Source: JAUYQR01 sp963822435
Lineage (GTDB): Bacteria; Pseudomonadota; Alphaproteobacteria; Rhodobacterales; Rhodobacteraceae
Assembly (NCBI GenBank): GCA_963822435.1
Contig: CAWGHN010000003.1
Location: 558,001-622,000, forward strand
Length of the DNA: 64,000 nucleotides
Reading direction: 5' to 3'
Shown: one piece after another, positions 60,668 to 64,000 of the stretch
Numbering within the stretch: position 1 is the stretch's first letter
Layout: each line of letters begins with the position of its first letter
Program-made: the position numbers and the translations under genes
Notes under the pieces: model-generated
Database searches by the model: none
Told to the model about the DNA's origin: nothing
Seen by the model: only the letters and a program-made list of their open reading frames with translations

Positions 60668-61570
60668 GTGGGCCGCACCAAGAAGGGCCGCGCCATCTCC
60701 GGCTGGCTGATCGTCGACAAGCCGGCGGGTATCACTTCTACCGCCGTCGTGAACAAGGTGAAATGGGCGCTGTCCGCCCAAAAGGCCGGCCACGCCGGCA
60801 CCCTCGATCCCGCCGCGACCGGCGTCCTCGCCATCGCCTTGGGCGAAGCGACAAAGACCGTCCCCTACATCACCGACGCGCTGAAATGCTACCGCTTCAT
60901 GGTCACCTTCGGCGCCACCACCACCACCGACGATGCCGAAGGCGAGGTCACCCAGCGCAGCGATCGCCGCCCCACAGACGCAGAAATCGAAGCCGCCCTT
61001 GCCGCCTTCCGGGGCGACATCCAGCAGGTTCCCCCGCAATTCTCCGCCGTGAAGGTCGATGGCGAACGCGCCTACGATCTTGCCCGCGAAGGCGAGGTGA
61101 TGGATCTTGCCGCCCGCCCGCTCTGGGTCGACAGCCTGATCCTCCTCGCCCGCCCCGACCCGGATCATGCGCTTCTTGAAATGGTCTGCGGCAAGGGCGG
61201 CTACGTCCGCTCCATCGCCCGCGACCTTGGTCAGACCCTTGGCTGCCTCGGCCACGTCCAGTGGCTCCGCCGCGAATGGTCCGGCCCGTTCCAGGCCGCC
61301 CAGGGCGTCACCCTCGACCAGATCGACGCCGAAGCGAAAACCGACGCCCTCGATGCCCGCCTCCTCCCGCTCGAGCTTGGCCTCGCCGATCTGCCAGAAT
61401 TTCCCGCCACTCCCGAAGGCGCCGTCCGCCTGCGCAACGGCAACCCCGGCATGGTCATCGCCTCCGCCAGTTGGGGCACCGAAGGCTGGGCCAGCCTGAA
61501 CGGACAGGCCATCGCGGTCGGCCACTACCGCAGCGGCGAGCTTCACCCAAGCCGGGTCTTCAACCGCTGA
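60668..61570 (+). CDS. truB: tRNA pseudouridine(55) synthase
   Basis: TruB makes pseudouridine 55 in the T loop of tRNAs. At 300 residues it shows GWLIVDKPAGITS and the catalytic Asp in AGHAGTLDPAATGVL, then GGYVRSIARDLG. It starts at a GTG at 60668, four bases after the glycosidase stop; the longer open frame upstream lies inside that gene. Confidence 0.96.
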   Translation: MGRTKKGRAISGWLIVDKPAGITSTAVVNKVKWALSAQKAGHAGTLDPAATGVLAIALGEATKTVPYITDALKCYRFMVTFGATTTTDDAEGEVTQRSDRRPTDAEIEAALAAFRGDIQQVPPQFSAVKVDGERAYDLAREGEVMDLAARPLWVDSLILLARPDPDHALLEMVCGKGGYVRSIARDLGQTLGCLGHVQWLRREWSGPFQAAQGVTLDQIDAEAKTDALDARLLPLELGLADLPEFPATPEGAVRLRNGNPGMVIASASWGTEGWASLNGQAIAVGHYRSGELHPSRVFNR

Positions 61571-61598
61571 ACCCCGACATTTCGACTAAAATTCTCTT

Positions 61599-61733
61599 TC
61601 CTCTTTGTAAAAATATCCCACGGGGAGCGCGAGGGGTGTGAAACCCCTCGCTTCTTACCAGCGGCGCGCGAGGGGTGTGAAACCCCTCGCTTCTTACCAG
61701 CGGAGCGCGAGGGGTGTGAAACCCCTCGCTTCA
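61599..61733 (-). repeat. Hairpin repeat with three tandem stems
   Basis: The AAAAATATCCC box is followed by three copies of GCGAGGGG-TGTGAAA-CCCCTCGC, at 61629-61651, 61668-61690 and 61707-61729. The exact period is 39 bp. It lies between truB and rplT, beyond the proper rplT terminator. Other family copies in the window have one stem. Confidence 0.88.
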
Positions 61734-61761
61734 ACCCCGGCAACAGACGCGGCCCAAAAGC

Positions 61762-61791
61762 AAAAGGCCCCGCGTTTCCGCAGGGCCTTTT
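61762..61791 (-). terminator. Rho-independent terminator of rpmI-rplT
   Basis: AAAAGGCCC at 61762-61770 pairs with GGGCCTTTT at 61783-61791. On the minus strand the stem ends in CCTTTT, giving a good T-run. It begins 24 bases after the rplT stop. Confidence 0.85.
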
Positions 61792-61814
61792 CCAAATCTC
61801 GTCTTGGCCTGAAC

Positions 61815-62177
61815 TCAGACCAGCGCCGCTTTCGCCTGACCGGCGATGGCGTTGAACGCCTCCGGCTCATGCACGGCCAGATCGGCCAGAACCTTGCGGT
61901 CCACCTCGATCCCGGCTTTCGCCAGACCGTTGATCAGACGCGAATAGGTCATTTCGGCATCGAACAGCCGGACAGCAGCGTTGATCCGCTGGATCCACAG
62001 CGCGCGGAAGTTGCGCTTGCGGGTCTTGCGGTCCCGGGTCGCATACTGGTTGGCCTTGTCGACTGCCTGAGTGGCGGTGCGAAAGTTCGTGGAACGTGCG
62101 GCATAGTAACCGGCCGCAGCCTTGATTACCTTCTTGTGACGGGCGTGGGTCACCTTGCCGGATTTAACGCGGGACAT
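61815..62177 (-). CDS. rplT: 50S ribosomal protein L20
   Basis: This 120-residue ribosomal protein has the basic N-terminus MSRVKSGKVTHARHKKVIK and the RDRKTRKRNFRALWIQRINA segment. It binds 23S rRNA early in assembly. It follows rpmI after 12 bases. pheS, often the next gene, is absent; a terminator follows instead. Confidence 0.98.
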   Translation of the reverse strand: MSRVKSGKVTHARHKKVIKAAAGYYAARSTNFRTATQAVDKANQYATRDRKTRKRNFRALWIQRINAAVRLFDAEMTYSRLINGLAKAGIEVDRKVLADLAVHEPEAFNAIAGQAKAALV

Positions 62178-62189
62178 CGGGTGCTCTCC

Positions 62190-62390
62190 TTACCGGTCGT
62201 AGGGCATGTACTTCTTGACGATCTTGGTGTCCGAGGCGGACAACAGCATCGTGCCGGAAGCATCGCGAATGAATTTCGTCGTGCGCTTGATCATGCCGTG
62301 GCGCTTGCCGGCGACGCCGGCTTTCGCCCGACCGGAGGCCGTGAAGCTGAAACGCTTCTTCGCCGCCGACTTGGTCTTCATCTTGGGCAT
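62190..62390 (-). CDS. rpmI: 50S ribosomal protein L35
   Basis: This 66-residue basic protein begins MPKMKTKSAAKKRF, the standard L35 start, with GGAG six bases upstream of the ATG at 62390. The 30 extra residues of the longer open frame lie in the leader and are rejected. Confidence 0.98.
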   Translation of the reverse strand: MPKMKTKSAAKKRFSFTASGRAKAGVAGKRHGMIKRTTKFIRDASGTMLLSASDTKIVKKYMPYDR

Positions 62391-62459
62391 TTCCATCTCC
62401 ATGGTTTCAGGCACGACTCGGCATGCCACGTGGCCGGCCGTGCGGGATATCGAGCCGCT

Positions 62460-62488
62460 CCTATAAGGGCGGCGCGCCAAACCTGCAA
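62460..62488 (-). promoter_or_regulatory. Sigma-70 promoter of rpmI-rplT
   Basis: On the minus strand TTGCAG (62488-62483) is separated by 17 bases from TATAGG (62465-62460). This places the transcript start near 62453 and leaves a leader of about 60 bases before rpmI. Confidence 0.6.
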
Positions 62489-62492
62489 GGGA

Positions 62493-62717
62493 TCAGTTGA
62501 TATAGCGCGCCGTGACGTCCAGCATGATGCCCGGCACATCACGAAAAGCATAGCCGCCGGGCTTGGTGGTCACGGCGGTCACCACCAACCCCATCGCAGC
62601 GATCAGCAAGATCGCCCCCACCCGCGGCGGCTCGCCTTCGGAAAACGCCGAAAGCAGCGACGGAATGGTGACGATGAACAACGCCACTCCGATCGTCAGG
62701 ATGAGGTCGGCGTCCAT
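62493..62717 (-). CDS. Small two-helix membrane protein
   Basis: This 74-residue protein has hydrophobic helices at about 5-25 and 33-52 and a short C-terminal tail. No family name is recognised. It lies between pyk and the rpmI promoter, 34 bases after the pyk stop, and may be co-transcribed with pyk. Confidence 0.6.
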   Translation of the reverse strand: MDADLILTIGVALFIVTIPSLLSAFSEGEPPRVGAILLIAAMGLVVTAVTTKPGGYAFRDVPGIMLDVTARYIN

Positions 62718-62751
62718 CTGTCCCTCGCGAAAAGACTACGCTGACCTGATG

Positions 62752-64000
62752 TTACTCGGGGTCGACCCGCGAAATCAACCGTTCATCACAAGGCGCCACG
62801 CGCAGGATGTTGGTTGTGCCTTTCACGTTGAACGGCACGCCTGCGGTCACCACGATCTGGTCCTCGTCGGTGGCAAACCCGCCATCCCGCGCCGCCCGGA
62901 TCGCCGCCAGCACCGCACCCTTGAACCGGTCCTGCGGCTCGGTGATCACGCAATGCGTGCCCCAGGTCAGCGCCATCCGCCGCGCCGTCGACATCAGCGG
63001 CGTCAGCGCCAGGATGGCGACATGCGGCCGCTCGCGGGCAACCAGCGCCGCTGTCGTGCCGGTCTGGCTGAAGCAGCAGATCGCCTTGATGTTGGTGGCT
63101 TCCGCAATCTCGCGCGCTGCCGCCACGATACCGTCCGCAATCGACTCGCGCCGCACCACCCGGCTCGCCTCGATGACCGACCGGAACGTCGGATCCTTCT
63201 CGACGCTCATCGCCACGTCATTCATCGTGCGCACCGCTTCGATGGGATACTTTCCCGCCGCCGATTCCGCCGACAGCATCACCGCATCCGCACCCTCATA
63301 GATCGCCGTCGCCACGTCGCTGACCTCGGCCCGCGTCGGCACCGGGCTTTCGATCATCGATTCCAGCATCTGCGTCGCCACGATCACCGGTTTTGCCGCC
63401 GCCCGCGCCCCGCGCACCAACCGCTTCTGGATCGGCGGCACCGAGGTCACCGGCAGTTCCACCCCCAGATCGCCCCGCGCCACCATGATCCCGTCCGAAA
63501 CCTGCAAGATCGCATCGTACGCCTTCACCGCCGCCGGCTTTTCGATCTTCGACATGATCGCCGCCCGCCCCTTGGCCAAAGCCCGCGCTTCCAACACATC
63601 CTCCGGCCGCTGCACGAAACTCAGCGCCAGCCAGTCCACGCCCAGCGCGCAGACAAACTCCAGATCGCCCCGATCCTTTTCCGACAGGGCCGCCAACGGC
63701 AGCACCACGTCTGGCACGTTCACGCCCTTGCGGTTCGAGATCGTGCCGCCAACCGTCACCGTGCAGTTGGCATAATCCTTGCCGCAATCCTTCACCTGCA
63801 GCCGGATCTTGCCGTCGTTCACCAACAGCGACGACCCCGGCTCCAGTGCCGCGAAAATCTCCGGGTGCGGCAGTTGCACCCGCGCCGCATCCCCCGGCAC
63901 GGACGACAGGTCCATCCGGAACGAAGCCCCTTCGATCAGGTCTTCCTCGCCATTGGCAAAGACCCCGACCCGCAGCTTCGGCCCCTGCAAATCCGCCAGA
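62752..64000 (-). CDS. pyk: Pyruvate kinase (5' end outside the window)
   Basis: Pyruvate kinase makes ATP and pyruvate from phosphoenolpyruvate in glycolysis. About 415 of the usual 480 residues are present, and the reading frame runs through the window end without a start. Visible signatures are LQGPKLRVG, the active-site IMSKIEKPAAV with the catalytic Lys, DGIMVARGDLGVE, ATQMLESMIESPVPTRAE and the C-terminal domain TGTTAALVARERP. The missing part is the N-terminal 65 to 70 residues. Confidence 0.97.
   Translation of the reverse strand, partial: LADLQGPKLRVGVFANGEEDLIEGASFRMDLSSVPGDAARVQLPHPEIFAALEPGSSLLVNDGKIRLQVKDCGKDYANCTVTVGGTISNRKGVNVPDVVLPLAALSEKDRGDLEFVCALGVDWLALSFVQRPEDVLEARALAKGRAAIMSKIEKPAAVKAYDAILQVSDGIMVARGDLGVELPVTSVPPIQKRLVRGARAAAKPVIVATQMLESMIESPVPTRAEVSDVATAIYEGADAVMLSAESAAGKYPIEAVRTMNDVAMSVEKDPTFRSVIEASRVVRRESIADGIVAAAREIAEATNIKAICCFSQTGTTAALVARERPHVAILALTPLMSTARRMALTWGTHCVITEPQDRFKGAVLAAIRAARDGGFATDEDQIVVTAGVPFNVKGTTNILRVAPCDERLISRVDPE

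Noticed and set aside
61627..61733. CRISPR array
   Set aside because: The repeated unit is a hairpin without variable spacers, in three copies only, and no cas genes are present.
61543..61743. Short open frame encoding a 13-residue repeat (GVSHPSR type)
   Set aside because: It is a product of the 39-bp hairpin repeat, which is a multiple of three and so stays open on both strands; no ribosome site.

Overview
The window is a GC-rich chromosomal segment, by gene content from a Rhodobacteraceae-type alphaproteobacterium. The strongest evidence is a rpoE-chrR pair facing a five-gene FAD oxidoreductase/DUF1365/MFS/DUF3833/SDR operon, the arrangement known from the Rhodobacter sphaeroides singlet-oxygen response. 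An fdsGBA-fdhD-fdsD formate dehydrogenase operon, DUF1523 and DUF3035 proteins and a heparinase-like/purH pair support it. Most of the window is core genome. I see no tRNA, rRNA, IS element, phage gene or CRISPR array.

Layout. 1-3.5 kb: membrane acyltransferase and pheT. 3.5-11.2 kb (minus): a tight eight-gene operon of mostly uncharacterised proteins: a coiled-coil TelA-like protein, a 374-aa protein, an AAA+ ATPase, four small or medium proteins (three of them membrane proteins) and a DUF6638-like protein. One member is a low-GC gene carrying a HEPN-like R-x4-H-x-Y motif. This is the most interesting undescribed locus here. 11.4-13.1 kb: panB-panC. 13.2-20 kb: single genes (two cupins, L,D-transpeptidase, YeaQ-type protein, creatinase, zinc-ribbon protein, SDR, P1 peptidase). 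20-25.4 kb (minus): pgsA-moaD-moaE, uvrC, a pteridine-reductase-like SDR, a small Cys-rich membrane protein and an S49 peptidase. 25.4-32.3 kb: a LysR regulator and NAD-dependent molybdenum formate dehydrogenase. 32.3-35.6 kb (minus): dTDP-L-rhamnose genes rfbC-B-D-A. 35.7-37.2 kb: esterase and ring-cleaving dioxygenase. 37.4-39.6 kb: two saccharopine dehydrogenase-type genes. 39.7-50.5 kb: heparinase-like protein, purH, lspA, DUF3035 lipoprotein, an M16 protease pair, mutL, rmuC-like and hutD-like genes. 50.5-56.6 kb: chrR-rpoE and the divergent RpoE-type operon. 56.7-64 kb: rsmB, SDHAF4-like, dapB, rbfA, phosphodiester glycosidase, truB, rplT-rpmI and a pyruvate kinase gene cut by the window end.

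Regulatory and repeat content. Two promoters of the form TGATCC-N18-TAGA lie back-to-back between rpoE and its target operon. A family of hairpin elements follows the stop codons of five minus-strand genes; each carries an AAATA(T/C)CC or AAATACTCC box, and the stems show compensatory changes. One copy lies inside the eight-gene operon, and another has expanded to three hairpins with a 39-bp period. Many operons use 4-base ATGA or GTGA start/stop overlaps, and several starts were corrected from the longest open frame on Shine-Dalgarno and overlap evidence.
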